In this document: positions 21,315 through 29,940 of the stretch, piece by piece
How positions within the stretch are numbered: the first letter of the stretch is position 1
Layout of the letters: the number at the start of each line of letters is the position of its first letter
Virus record (IMG/VR): IMGVR_UViG_3300005293_000005
Coordinates: 1 to 47,934 of that record
Direction: 5' to 3' (one strand)
Source: a virus
DNA: 47,934 nt
Made by a program: the position numbers and the translations under genes
The notes under the pieces: generated by a model
What the model was told of the DNA's origin: nothing
What the model saw: the letters and a program-made list of their open reading frames with translations, nothing else
The model's database searches: none

Positions 21315-21486
21315 ATTGATCGGCAAGCCGCGGGACGCCGAGTACCTGACGCCAGGCAAGATCTACCAGGCCGAGCCTAGCGGCGTGGACGCGAGCGCCC
21401 TGATCACCGATGACGACGGGGAGTGCATTCAAATCAATCTGCTGTCGTGCCCGCACGCGCGGCCAGCCAAATGGGAAGAGGTGTAA
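21301..21486 (+). CDS. Hypothetical protein, 61 aa
   Basis: MIRLKLIGKPRDAEYLTPGK reads as a small beta barrel-like fold (Y-L-T-P-G-K-I-Y, then LITDDDGECIQINLL). Similar small proteins with L-T-x-G-K-x-Y and D-D-x-G-E occur in many phages, function unknown. GAGGTGC precedes the ATG. Confidence 0.65.
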   Translation: MIRLKLIGKPRDAEYLTPGKIYQAEPSGVDASALITDDDGECIQINLLSCPHARPAKWEEV

Positions 21487-21488
21487 AA

Positions 21489-21755
21489 ATGAGCGCATTA
21501 ACCCTACTGCTTGTCGTCGGTCTGTGTAACGCCGAGACCCCGCGCATTTGCAGCTACATGGATGTGACCCAGCGCATGCAGGTCACGACGGACACCGAGT
21601 GCTACGACCTCGCCATTCAGGCCAATCAGCACAACATCGAAATCGGCGATACGCCGCGCTACGACTGCGTTCTACCGGCTAAATTCCTGACGCTGGTGGG
21701 CGAAAAGCCTACGCAAGAACCGGCAAAAGCAGGCAAGCCCGGGAGGGTGTTGTGA
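21489..21755 (+). CDS. Putative exported protein, 88 aa
   Basis: Starts MSALTLLLVVGLCNAETPRI: a short hydrophobic stretch ending CNAE that could be a signal peptide. The mature part has Cys residues (ICSYMDV, TECYDLA, YDCVL) that could form disulfides in the periplasm. GAGG lies eight bases before the ATG. Its stop overlaps the next start as TGATG. Function unknown. Confidence 0.6.
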   Translation: MSALTLLLVVGLCNAETPRICSYMDVTQRMQVTTDTECYDLAIQANQHNIEIGDTPRYDCVLPAKFLTLVGEKPTQEPAKAGKPGRVL

Positions 21756-21931
21756 TGACCCCGGGCATGTACTTGGCTCACGTGGTGCTTAGTGCGGTTG
21801 CTGTGATGTCCTCCCTGTTTGCAGCGTACCAACTCGGGATTCGCAGGCGGTACCTCTCAGCGCTGTATTACGCAATTTTAAGTGGCGGGTCCTTGGCCTA
21901 TTTAATTCAGCTGAATTTCCCTTCAGCGTAA
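21755..21931 (+). CDS. Small membrane protein with two TM segments, 58 aa
   Basis: MTPGMYLAHVVLSAVAVMSS and later YLSALYYAILSGGSLAYLI form two hydrophobic helices separated by a basic loop (GIRRR), consistent with a small inner-membrane protein. It has a GGAGG ribosome site. It ends this (+) unit and overlaps the convergent Rz gene by 9 bases. A holin-like or antiholin function is conceivable because the lysis genes are adjacent, but they lie on the other strand. Confidence 0.6.
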   Translation: MTPGMYLAHVVLSAVAVMSSLFAAYQLGIRRRYLSALYYAILSGGSLAYLIQLNFPSA

Positions 21932-22432
21932 CGCGTCATAACTTGCTTCACACGCCAAACCGGCTATTCGAGCTCGATCAAACGCTGAGCTGACTTCTCC
22001 GAGTCTGCTTTGACAGCTGCCGTACAATTCGGAGAGCACCATGGCGGCGCGGGTTGCTGACGCGCTGCTGGGGCCAGTTGCGGCACCTTTGCCGGTTCCA
22101 CTGAGGCGGGTTTGCAGGCGGGTAAGTTCTGCGCGCAGCCGGTCAGTAGCAGCGCGCTCGCCAGCAGCATCAGACCGGGCAGTTTCGAGGGCTTGAGTCG
22201 CATCGCGTTGTACCTTTTCGGCGTGGAGTTGGTCGGCCTGCTCTTTAGCACGAGCGGATCGCTCCGCATCGGCACGGGCGGTAGCGTCATCCTTATCGCG
22301 TTGGGCCCACTCTGCCTGCCAGGTGTTGCGCTCTGTCGATTTGCCATGGCTATAGGCGAACCAGTGGGAGGCAGTCAGCGCGACCACGACGGCGATGGCG
22401 GGCCACCAGCGCCGTAAGAGTTCAAAGCCCAT
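21923..22432 (-). CDS. Rz: Rz-like inner-membrane spanin, 169 aa
   Basis: A single N-terminal transmembrane helix (RRWWPAIAVVVALTASHWFA, about residues 7-26) followed by a long coiled-coil periplasmic domain rich in Ala, Glu, Arg and Gln. This is the i-spanin layout. The start MGFELLRRWWP at 22432 is chosen because the membrane anchor follows it directly; it overlaps the endolysin stop by 11 bases. An entire Rz1-type gene is nested inside it in another frame. Together the pair disrupts the outer membrane in the last step of lysis. Confidence 0.85.
   Translation of the reverse strand: MGFELLRRWWPAIAVVVALTASHWFAYSHGKSTERNTWQAEWAQRDKDDATARADAERSARAKEQADQLHAEKVQRDATQALETARSDAAGERAATDRLRAELTRLQTRLSGTGKGAATGPSSASATRAAMVLSELYGSCQSRLGEVSSAFDRARIAGLACEASYDALR
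21964..22203 (-). CDS. Rz1: Rz1-like outer-membrane spanin lipoprotein (nested), 79 aa
   Basis: MRLKPSKLPGLMLLASALLL is followed by the lipobox LTG-C (Cys near residue 23), so the protein should be lipidated and placed in the outer membrane. The mature part is proline-rich (VEPAKVPQLAPAARQQPAPP), a hallmark of Rz1. It lies wholly within the Rz gene in a different frame. It partners Rz to fuse inner and outer membranes. Confidence 0.85.
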   Translation of the reverse strand: MRLKPSKLPGLMLLASALLLTGCAQNLPACKPASVEPAKVPQLAPAARQQPAPPWCSPNCTAAVKADSEKSAQRLIELE

Positions 22433-22910
22433 AAGCGGCCAGGGCATCGGCGTAGTTCTTTTTCCACTTGGCTCGGAGTTCCTCGGGCTGCCGGTGATAG
22501 GCACCAGGGCGCCAGGTGCGCAGATAGAGTGCCCAGGCACCGACCTCGTCGCCTACGTCCGGCAAGGGCTTAGAGTCGGTGTAATAGAGCAGGCGGGCCA
22601 GGGCAGCGGCGAGGATGGGGTCGGTTTTAAGCGCCGAGTAAATCGCCCCGGCCTCAAAGGCAACGCCTCGCGCAGCACAAACGGCCCGGGTTTGGGCTTG
22701 AACTGTCGGGAAAGCCGGGTTCATGACTCCCCGTACGCCACCACCACGCTCAAACTGGTAGTCACCCACGGCGGGACCATTTACCTGTTGCGGGAGGCGC
22801 TGGGGGTTTTCTTGCCGACTTGTGCAATACAGCAGCACGGAAGCCTGCAGGCTATCCATTTTTGCGGGGAGCAGGGCAAGGCCTGCACAAATATCAGTTT
22901 TAAGGGTCAT
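22422..22910 (-). CDS. Endolysin (lysozyme-like glycosidase family), 162 aa
   Basis: The conserved core is RQEN (E near residue 34) followed ten residues later by GPAVGDYQFERGGGVRGVM, then AVCAARGV, LARLLYYTDSKPLP and ALYLRTWRPGAYH. This pattern belongs to a lysozyme-like endolysin family seen in Pseudomonas and Burkholderia phages, where the glutamate is the expected catalytic acid. No signal peptide, so release needs a holin. It sits between the holin candidates and the spanins and overlaps both neighbours. Confidence 0.8.
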   Translation of the reverse strand: MTLKTDICAGLALLPAKMDSLQASVLLYCTSRQENPQRLPQQVNGPAVGDYQFERGGGVRGVMNPAFPTVQAQTRAVCAARGVAFEAGAIYSALKTDPILAAALARLLYYTDSKPLPDVGDEVGAWALYLRTWRPGAYHRQPEELRAKWKKNYADALAAYGL

Positions 22911-23203
22911 GCGTGCGCCCTCTTGGGTACAATTTTAGCGAGATTGCCGCGACACAGTACTACGATGCCGAATACTGCGCCCCATCCGCCGGCGTTAAGC
23001 CACTGGCCGCCGAGCGTCCGCGGTTCGATGGCACCGCTCCAAAGAGCGACCCCTAAACCGGCGTTGGACATTGCAAGAAGGGCGGCTAGTGCCGAAACGC
23101 CGAAACGGTATCGGGCGCCTTTAGGGTGATAGGACAACAGCAGGGCGGCGATACCCAAGTGGAAAAAGATGCGAACGCCTGTGAGTATGCTGTCAAACTC
23201 CAT
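22907..23203 (-). CDS. Putative holin, 98 aa, three TM segments
   Basis: MEFDSILTGVRIFFHLGIAA starts the first hydrophobic helix; others lie at about 38-57 and 69-85, and the C-terminus is basic (KIVPKRAHA). The YHPKGARYRFG motif between helices 1 and 2 is typical of a 3-TM phage holin family. I chose the ATG at 23203 since the frame upstream adds an unlikely extension. ATGA overlap with the endolysin start supports a role in endolysin release. Confidence 0.75.
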   Translation of the reverse strand: MEFDSILTGVRIFFHLGIAALLLSYHPKGARYRFGVSALAALLAMSNAGLGVALWSGAIEPRTLGGQWLNAGGWGAVFGIVVLCRGNLAKIVPKRAHA

Positions 23204-23582
23204 CGCTATCGCCTCGCCGCTTAAAAAGTGGAATGCGATCAAGAATAGATTCGAGCCAAGGTGGCAGTGGGCCATTCTTGTCGATCACATAGTAGAACGC
23301 CGTGAAGATCACAGCGGCCAGTGCCGAAAAGAATATAGACACAAGCATGGCCTTTTCGTTCCAGTCTTCACCGGGGACACGGCCATACCAGAAGACACCG
23401 CAAGCGTATCCGGTACCGAACGAGAAAGGGATAAGTTTAAGGCGCTGCCAGCCGGCGGTAGCCATAGGCGCGAACAGGAGAAAGCAACAGCCTACGGCGG
23501 CGCCAGTAGCGGCCCAAGGGTGGACCGCCATGGCGACCATGCAAAAGAGTGCGGTGGCTTCCCGGGTACACTGGTCGAACAT
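23193..23582 (-). CDS. Membrane protein of the lysis cassette, possible holin/antiholin, 129 aa
   Basis: Four hydrophobic stretches (about residues 12-28, 30-45, 55-70 and 88-107) and a basic C-terminus (RIPLFKRRGDSDG). AGGGG lies eight bases before the ATG at 23582. It is the first gene of the lysis cassette and overlaps the 3-TM holin by 11 bases, an arrangement common for paired holin genes. Which of the two forms the lethal holes cannot be told from sequence. Confidence 0.7.
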   Translation of the reverse strand: MFDQCTREATALFCMVAMAVHPWAATGAAVGCCFLLFAPMATAGWQRLKLIPFSFGTGYACGVFWYGRVPGEDWNEKAMLVSIFFSALAAVIFTAFYYVIDKNGPLPPWLESILDRIPLFKRRGDSDGV

Positions 23583-23633
23583 CGCGGCGCCCCTAGAGGT
23601 CAATCAAAGATGCCGAACAGTGTACCACGGGTT

Positions 23634-25886
23634 TTAGAAATTCCGGCTCTGCTCGAACCAAACCCCTCCGGTCTTCAATAGTTCGATGAACTGTGAAGGC
23701 GTAGTCGCCACCACGTTACCGCCTTTGAGGGACATCACAGAGGCGTTGTGAACTAGCGTAAGGCTTGGCGCCAGTCGTAAGGTTACGCGCTGGCCCTCTT
23801 TGCCTCCTACTAAATCGGTCACTGACGTTGCCGTCGAGTAGGCCGCTAGCGAGATTTTGTCGGAGTAAAAAGCACTTGGGGTCGCAGTGTTTGCAGGCGG
23901 CGCGTAGAACACATCCCCGTTGAAAGTATCATTCCCGTAAAGGTTGGAAAAATGGGCACGCCCACGGGTAGCGAAAGACTTATCCACGCCGCCATAACCG
24001 GACGTATTGCCGCACAGCGACTGTTGCGCCAGCATGCCGCTAGTTTGTTCCACGAAGTAATAGTCATAGAGGAAAGAACTGCCCTCTACAAGGTTGTCAT
24101 GGATGTACTGGAGGACGTTACTGCCGACCGTGCCCAGCTGAGAGACGTAGATTGCTGCAATCGTGTTAGAGCCGTTGAAAAGCACGTTCCCTTTCACAAT
24201 GTTACCCGAGGTAGCCCCGTTCGGCCATGCGATGCGTGGCGATGGCGGCGCTCCGTAGTTCGGGCGGCTGAACAAGAACGGGGCCGACGCACCCGCAACC
24301 CAGTCGGATTCGATAGCAATGCCCGCCTTTTTTGTAACCTGGCAGTCAATCCGGTTATCCATCACGGTATTGGTGGTCGCATCGATCGCCAAGTAAATAC
24401 CGTAGTTCGCCCCTGTGCGGATTCGGTTACCGATGATCGAGTTACCGCGCGAAGCTACGTAAGCCTCGATTGCCGATTCGCCGCCCGGCTGGTTGGAGTA
24501 GCAGTAGTTACCCACGATGTGGTTATCACTAGCGCCATAGCCCATGATGATCGCACTCGAACCAGCCTCACGGCACTGGTTCGCAGTGACCAAGTTGCGG
24601 CTGGAGTGGATCAGATGGATGTTACGATGGGCGTTATTGCTCAGGAAGTTTCCACGGATGATATGCTCGTCCGAACCGGTGAGCGAGATCCCGTGAGTTC
24701 CGTTAAAAACTACGTTGTTTACGATGCGGTTACGCGCGCATACATTCGTCGCCGGTACCAGATTTCCAGTGCCCCAGCCCGAAAAGCTGGCGTCATTTGC
24801 TACAATATGGATACCGTAGCAACTTTGGGTGTTAGCGTCTGTGACTTGCGGCAAGTAGCAGGTGTTACCCTCTATCAAGTTATCCGAACAGTCGTAAGTC
24901 AGTCGCAAAGCACTGTTACTGCTGACCAAGTCGAGATTTTTAATTTTCAGATTACGGAATATACAGTTAGTCACGCTGCTGCCGAAAAAGCCGCGTTTAG
25001 CGCCACCATTGCAGTCAATGGTGAACCCTTCGAAAATAGCTCCGTCCAGACCTTCGAAAGTCGGCCCGTAGAAAGAACCCTGGACGATCAAAACACCCAG
25101 GCCTGTCGAAGTGCTAGTGCTATTAGTTTTCAGAACACCTTTACCGGTCCCGATAATACCGGGCATACCTTTAGGCACAATTGCTTCACGGAACAGGACA
25201 GTGCCGACGTCGTGCGTAATTAAAAACCTTTCGTCCTTGGCCCGCGCGAATGCCGCTTGAAGGTCAGCCGTGGCGTCATAGGTAGTGGTGCCGTCCAGCA
25301 TCGCCGCACGTTGGGCCGCGGGCATCAGGCTAAGCAGCGGGACGCGTTGCAAGCTTGCTAGGGCGGCTTGGAGCTGCGCGCCTACCGTGTTAGCGGGATA
25401 CGACACACCTGCATCGTATCCGATCAGGCCAGCGCCGCTCGAAAGCGCCAAGTCGCTGCGCAAAACCTGATCGGAGTTTACGAGTTTGAACTTGGTACTT
25501 TCGAGCGTCCAATTCCCAGTAGAGGTATAGGGCAGCGTAGTGTCATTTGCCAGCACGTACGCAAGCCCATTACGCACGGTGTACTGTTGACGGGTTGTGA
25601 AGTTCAGGCCCGCACCATAGTCCCCGATCCAAGTTAGGCCGATAGACGCTAGAGCCGCTGCAAACTGAGCGTTGCGCGCCAATTGATCCGCGTCAAACAA
25701 AGCCCCTCGCCCGGTTTGTGCCTCGTTGAACTGCTCATTCATCCCGGTGATCGAAAGCTTCTGTTGCCCCAATCGATTAGGGTAAGCCGGCAACGGGCCG
25801 TTAGCGAAGTAGTCAAAGTTGACTGCATTATCGCTAAGGTCCCTGAAATCGCTAGACCCGATAGGGTTTCCGGTAGAGTAAGGCAT
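23634..25886 (-). CDS. Tailspike / receptor-binding protein with right-handed beta-helix, 750 aa
   Basis: The N-terminal roughly 150 residues resemble particle-binding domains of tailspikes (start MPYSTGNPIGSSDFRDLSDN; YTVRNGLAYVLANDTTLPYT). From about residue 250 to 620 the sequence is a run of beta-helix coils with N-x-I/V-x-x-N steps (such as IVNNVVFNGTHGISLTG, HIIRGNFLSNN, NHIVGNYCYSN, NSIIGNRIRTG), as in pectate-lyase-like depolymerases. The C-terminal part is a separate beta-rich domain. No catalytic residues can be fixed by eye. It lies directly after the tail-tip genes, so it probably binds or degrades a surface polysaccharide. Confidence 0.85.
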   Translation of the reverse strand: MPYSTGNPIGSSDFRDLSDNAVNFDYFANGPLPAYPNRLGQQKLSITGMNEQFNEAQTGRGALFDADQLARNAQFAAALASIGLTWIGDYGAGLNFTTRQQYTVRNGLAYVLANDTTLPYTSTGNWTLESTKFKLVNSDQVLRSDLALSSGAGLIGYDAGVSYPANTVGAQLQAALASLQRVPLLSLMPAAQRAAMLDGTTTYDATADLQAAFARAKDERFLITHDVGTVLFREAIVPKGMPGIIGTGKGVLKTNSTSTSTGLGVLIVQGSFYGPTFEGLDGAIFEGFTIDCNGGAKRGFFGSSVTNCIFRNLKIKNLDLVSSNSALRLTYDCSDNLIEGNTCYLPQVTDANTQSCYGIHIVANDASFSGWGTGNLVPATNVCARNRIVNNVVFNGTHGISLTGSDEHIIRGNFLSNNAHRNIHLIHSSRNLVTANQCREAGSSAIIMGYGASDNHIVGNYCYSNQPGGESAIEAYVASRGNSIIGNRIRTGANYGIYLAIDATTNTVMDNRIDCQVTKKAGIAIESDWVAGASAPFLFSRPNYGAPPSPRIAWPNGATSGNIVKGNVLFNGSNTIAAIYVSQLGTVGSNVLQYIHDNLVEGSSFLYDYYFVEQTSGMLAQQSLCGNTSGYGGVDKSFATRGRAHFSNLYGNDTFNGDVFYAPPANTATPSAFYSDKISLAAYSTATSVTDLVGGKEGQRVTLRLAPSLTLVHNASVMSLKGGNVVATTPSQFIELLKTGGVWFEQSRNF

Positions 25887-25894
25887 TTATGCTC

Positions 25895-26410
25895 CTAGGC
25901 CGATGGCCATTGTTGATTAATTGCTAGGTCCCCGACAGGCATATAGGTCTGCCAGTTATGGTCCGGCCAGTATTCGTTTACCGCACGATCAAAAATATCA
26001 GCATTGAGGATATAGTCTGGAAAGTCCCCGGAACCAACAGGGGGTACCGCACGCTCTCTCAATTCAAGTTCTCCGCTGTAAGACCAAAGGTTAGGACCTA
26101 CTAGGGTGGGGCCCGAGTAAACACCAGTAAATCGGCAGGTATGCTCTCCATACCCAAGAGGGGTTTTTAGGGGGCACTCGAACCAGGACGCTCCGTCATG
26201 CAACTGGTCTCGCCACCAGGCTTCGAAGGTCCGCCCCTCGACGTCGCTGAAAAGCCAGGTGACTTGCGCCCCTTGAGGGACGCTTGTGAAAGACCGCCTT
26301 TGCCGAGCCCGCCCGCTGGTAAGTTCCGACCGAACCAGTGGGGAGACAAGTTGATACGACCGGCCATTTTGTAGCCCCCGAGGCAAACCCTTTGGGTAAT
26401 AGATGGTCAC
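25895..26410 (-). CDS. Tail-tip associated protein, 171 aa
   Basis: MTIYYPKGLPRGLQNGRSYQ, followed by a beta-rich core with RTFEAWWRDQLHDGASWFEC and CRFTGVYSGPTLVGPNLW. Proteins of this size and style lie between the J-like protein and the tailspike in related phages and are presumed to be adaptors at the tail tip. The start overlaps the J-like gene end by 4 bases. Function is inferred from position. Confidence 0.65.
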   Translation of the reverse strand: MTIYYPKGLPRGLQNGRSYQLVSPLVRSELTSGRARQRRSFTSVPQGAQVTWLFSDVEGRTFEAWWRDQLHDGASWFECPLKTPLGYGEHTCRFTGVYSGPTLVGPNLWSYSGELELRERAVPPVGSGDFPDYILNADIFDRAVNEYWPDHNWQTYMPVGDLAINQQWPSA

Positions 26411-29070
26411 GGTGGAGAATTCTCGTCATCAAGGTAGACCCGGCCATCATACTGCCTTGCTTCAATCCGCGCACCCTCAACCCCGTTAGGCGATATGTCG
26501 GTAATCTGCGTAGCGTATCCAATACCAAAAATCAAATGCGGCGGCTCAATGCTCAGGTCTAGTACCGGAACAAAATCCAGGCCGTCGCTACCGAGTAAAC
26601 GTAGCCGGAACTCGTCTATTTTTTGAACAAGGAAAGGGCCGTCTGTGCTGCCGTCCTCGCGCCGCACCGTCAAAAAGTGGTCACCGGGCGCCGACCAGTC
26701 GAAAGCCTCGCTCGACTCAATTACCAGGGTGGCTGGGTCATAATCGATCATGATCGCACTTTGGGCGTAGCCGGGCACGTTATCGACTAGTTGGTCATAG
26801 CTCAAATACCGGCTATTAAGGGCGTCCAGTTCCGTCGAGAAACTGTAGCTCCATCGGCGGTATTTGAGGGCTCGACGCTGGCGCATCCCGATCCGCCAAG
26901 CCTGTGTGCGGTTAGTCACGCCCTCAGCGGTAATTTTTTGAGCACGCTTACCGAGGTCGCCGGGTAGGCGGCATTTGACCGTCTCTACCTGCCAACTGGT
27001 CGAACTAACGTATTCTACGTCGACCCCGTCATAGTCACCCGGGCGTACGGCCTCAAAGTCTCTTTCTAGCTCCTCGGTCATATTCTGCGGAGAATAAGTG
27101 TTTTCAAAGAACGCCATCGGCTCGTCTCGAACCGGCCGCAGTTTGCCGCGTTCAACAGTGTTCTCGGCGAAACCAGCGGCCAGGGTGTCGGTTAGGACTT
27201 GATTTACCGTAGTGGCCTCGTCGTAAACCTGATTAAACTGATCGCCGCGGCTTTTCCATACCGCATCCAGCCTGCTCAGTTCTGCCAAGTCCAGGTCACT
27301 ATCCTGATAACCTACTGCCTTGCACTGGTAGCCGTACCACGGGGCGATATCTTGCGTAGGGACTAGGTTGCTTGACCAAGTGCCGTTTACCAACACTGGC
27401 AACTTGCGCGTAACCTCTGCCGATACCAGGCTTTCCGACTGTGCAGAAAGGCGGTCGCCGTTGCGCACCCTCAAGGTCATAACGGTGCAGCCTTCATAGC
27501 GCGTCGGGCCATTTAGGAGGCTGCGCACGCCGTACCATACCGCATCGTCCCGTGCCTCCGGATTAGATTGGCCCAAGCGTCGGATACGGCCCTCAGGCCT
27601 CATAGGGTAGGGCAACGTGGTTTGATTGGTAAAACCCACGGAGTCGAGCGTGGCGGCCGAGTGGGTGACTGTGATCGGTGTCCAGGCGCCGGCCACATCA
27701 GCATCCCGGTATTCAAAGACGTGGGTTGAGGAGGCGGTATATTGATAGCCATCCTTGTTTCCGATTGCGATCAAGCCGCTTGGGAAAAACACGTCCCACT
27801 CAATCACCGTAGCCAGTTGCCCCCGTGGACACAATACAAAAGGCCCTCGGTAGCCGCCAACTAGACTTGAGGCGTCAAGGGATACTGCGGCTTGAGCGGT
27901 CTGTAGCCGAGTAAAGCCCGGGAAGCTTGCATCCGAAGCACCGGAGGATGTGAGGCGCTCTACAGTAATTTGGGAAGTGCTAAATACGGTGATGCGGTAT
28001 CGCATACCTGCCGGGCCGATCGACGCCGGTAGGGTGCCGGGCGTTAGCCCGGTGACTGGCGAGCCGTTAGCAAAGTTAAGCGTTATTTCAGGCGGGTTGC
28101 TTCCGGCGGCGGGCGTGTAGCTGTTAACCACATACGTCCCTGCGTTAGATCCCGCTATCTCTATTTGTTGGCCAACAACCGGCGCCAACATGCTCAAGGC
28201 CGAACCTCGAATAATGTCACGGGCGCCGGCGGCCCCGTCGATAAAATCGTAGGTGTAGGGTACGAGCATACGCACGATAAGGCCGCTCGACCAGTCAGAC
28301 GGGAAGGTTCCGGCGCCCGACGGAATCGTTACGGTATAGCCGTCGAATATCTGAGAACTTGCGCTGTAGCTCGGGGTCAGGCTTACAGCGGTGGTCAGCT
28401 GCAGGCCCGCCGAACCGTTACTGCTGCTGCCAACTTCGGTTACGTCGTGCCACCATTTAGCCGCAGGATCGGCAGACAGGTCGGCACCCGGCTCGTAGAT
28501 CGTATAGGTCGCCTCCGAGCCTAGAGAAATAACCGGAGTATCGCCTATGAGTACCCGGTTTGATGGGATGTCGAAATAACCCTTACCGATGCAGAGGCAC
28601 AGATCGACCCATTGCGTACGCGGCGCGGTGAAATAGCGGCGGGCAGGCAAAAGATAGTCGGGGTAGACGCGCCGGCGGCCGGCAACTTCCCGGATTACCG
28701 AGTTGATTTTGACCTTGTTACCTTTTACGGAGGAGCTGTTTAACTGGTCTCCGTTGTTGGTTTGAGACGAGGTTTTTGGGATCTTTGGTGCCATCGTCCG
28801 GATGGCTACCAGGAACAGCGCGCCAAAAAACAGCTCTGTGCCTTTAGGCTCCAAGACGACATGGACTTCATCCTCAAGAGAGAATGGGGTGTCGCCCCAG
28901 GCTTTAGATGGGACTAAGCGCCCATTAACCGAAACGCTGATTGGCGGAACTTCCTGAACCTTGAAGTTCTCATTTTCGCGCTCAAGCCACTCTAAAACGG
29001 TCACACCGCCGTGCTCGTAGGTCTCATGGGGCTCGTCGTTCAATTTAGAGCCAAAGACTTTAACGGTCAC
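26407..29070 (-). CDS. TipJ/J-like central tail tip (host specificity) protein, 887 aa
   Basis: The N-terminus (about 1-80) has a ubiquitin-like fold signature (LNDEPHETYEHGGVTVLEWL, then ISVSVNGRLVPSKAW, DEVHVVLEPKG), followed by a hydrophobic stretch near residue 85 and long beta-rich domains, including GYFDIPSNRVLIGDTPVI. This matches the TipJ family of J-like hub proteins that cap the tail and touch the host. It is shorter than lambda J (1132 residues). The start is a GTG (29068-29070) with GAGGT upstream. It lies after the NlpC/P60 gene and before the tailspike. Confidence 0.85.
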   Translation of the reverse strand: MTVKVFGSKLNDEPHETYEHGGVTVLEWLERENENFKVQEVPPISVSVNGRLVPSKAWGDTPFSLEDEVHVVLEPKGTELFFGALFLVAIRTMAPKIPKTSSQTNNGDQLNSSSVKGNKVKINSVIREVAGRRRVYPDYLLPARRYFTAPRTQWVDLCLCIGKGYFDIPSNRVLIGDTPVISLGSEATYTIYEPGADLSADPAAKWWHDVTEVGSSSNGSAGLQLTTAVSLTPSYSASSQIFDGYTVTIPSGAGTFPSDWSSGLIVRMLVPYTYDFIDGAAGARDIIRGSALSMLAPVVGQQIEIAGSNAGTYVVNSYTPAAGSNPPEITLNFANGSPVTGLTPGTLPASIGPAGMRYRITVFSTSQITVERLTSSGASDASFPGFTRLQTAQAAVSLDASSLVGGYRGPFVLCPRGQLATVIEWDVFFPSGLIAIGNKDGYQYTASSTHVFEYRDADVAGAWTPITVTHSAATLDSVGFTNQTTLPYPMRPEGRIRRLGQSNPEARDDAVWYGVRSLLNGPTRYEGCTVMTLRVRNGDRLSAQSESLVSAEVTRKLPVLVNGTWSSNLVPTQDIAPWYGYQCKAVGYQDSDLDLAELSRLDAVWKSRGDQFNQVYDEATTVNQVLTDTLAAGFAENTVERGKLRPVRDEPMAFFENTYSPQNMTEELERDFEAVRPGDYDGVDVEYVSSTSWQVETVKCRLPGDLGKRAQKITAEGVTNRTQAWRIGMRQRRALKYRRWSYSFSTELDALNSRYLSYDQLVDNVPGYAQSAIMIDYDPATLVIESSEAFDWSAPGDHFLTVRREDGSTDGPFLVQKIDEFRLRLLGSDGLDFVPVLDLSIEPPHLIFGIGYATQITDISPNGVEGARIEARQYDGRVYLDDENSPP

Positions 29071-29452
29071 GGTAGTACCTCACTTTTAGATATTGGGCTT
29101 CGAAGTCTGACACACGCATTAGCCGGGCGCCACGTTTGGGGTTTATCTCTAAGACCCGAAGCCCTTCGCCTAGATCGACGACGACAGCAACGTGAATGCA
29201 TATCAGCCCTCGGAAAACCGCCGCCACCGCGCCGGGTTCGGGCAGGCACTCATCCATCCGGCCAGACTCTTCGCGATATGCTTGGGTGAATTCTTTAGGT
29301 TGCGTGTTGCGCAGATGGCCCCACGACGGCAATAGGCGTTTGCCACAATGCACGTGCCGCACTTCTCGAACCAGGCCCCAGCAGTCGAACTTGTGGGGCC
29401 CACGGGCACCGTCTTCATATTCCGCCAAAAGGTATTGGGTGTGCCAGCTCAT
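29060..29452 (-). CDS. NlpC/P60 tail assembly peptidase (lambda K-like), 130 aa
   Basis: Cys/His hydrolase motifs: FDCWGLVREV with nucleophile C24, ICIHVAVVVD with H87, then EINPKRGARL for the third polar residue. In siphoviruses this protein helps tail-tip assembly or cuts peptidoglycan during DNA entry. Overlaps the J-like gene by 11 bases and the DUF1833 gene by 4. Confidence 0.85.
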   Translation of the reverse strand: MSWHTQYLLAEYEDGARGPHKFDCWGLVREVRHVHCGKRLLPSWGHLRNTQPKEFTQAYREESGRMDECLPEPGAVAAVFRGLICIHVAVVVDLGEGLRVLEINPKRGARLMRVSDFEAQYLKVRYYRDR

Positions 29453-29940
29453 AGGTATTGAATCCCTGGCGCAAACTCAACCGTGTAAGTGTCCCGCGGG
29501 TATGCGTAGTCAAGCAGATCGTAGAAACCCGCCTGCACCTGCACCGTCGTACCCTTCACGCTGCCGCTCAGCACGGTCGCATATAGGGGCTTTTCAGAAG
29601 GCCCGCTAAGGTCGACGCTAAGGTAACGCCGAAAGATAATACCGATACGCTCTTGAGCCTCGATTGCGGCATCTAGCAGTCGTTGGGCTTCTCCAGTGAC
29701 ATTATCTATAGCAAAGTCGATTGTCTGAGTCGGCGAATTGTTTTTCTTTGGATAAGCGATCGTCACGGGTGCGCATCTAAAAAGCGCTTGGGTTACGCCG
29801 TCTTCCAGGCCTAACGTCATGTCCTCAAATGCCCGCACGATGCGCTGAGGCGCAGGCCAGGCTGCGCAAGTCAGCTCGATCGTATCAATAATCACCTCGG
29901 TACCACCCGAGGCATAAACCCTATTTATTAAGTCGCTCAA
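29449..29940 (-). CDS. DUF1833 tail protein (lambda L-like position), 163 aa
   Basis: Matches DUF1833: MSDLINRVYASGGTEVIIDT, then IELTC near residue 21-25, FEDMTLGLEDG, and YPRDTYTVEFAPGIQYL at the end. It takes the place of the tail-hub protein between the tape measure and the NlpC/P60 gene. ATGA overlaps with both neighbours. Confidence 0.85.
   Translation of the reverse strand: MSDLINRVYASGGTEVIIDTIELTCAAWPAPQRIVRAFEDMTLGLEDGVTQALFRCAPVTIAYPKKNNSPTQTIDFAIDNVTGEAQRLLDAAIEAQERIGIIFRRYLSVDLSGPSEKPLYATVLSGSVKGTTVQVQAGFYDLLDYAYPRDTYTVEFAPGIQYL

Noticed and set aside
23178-23192. Extra TGAGTATGCTG match inside the lysis cassette
   Set aside because: A single partial copy inside coding sequence, not arranged as in the 47.5 kb array; likely chance.
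23952-25223. 423-codon open frame on + opposite the tailspike gene
   Set aside because: It is antisense to a clear beta-helix tailspike, has no recognisable domain or ribosome site, and its composition follows from the complementary strand.
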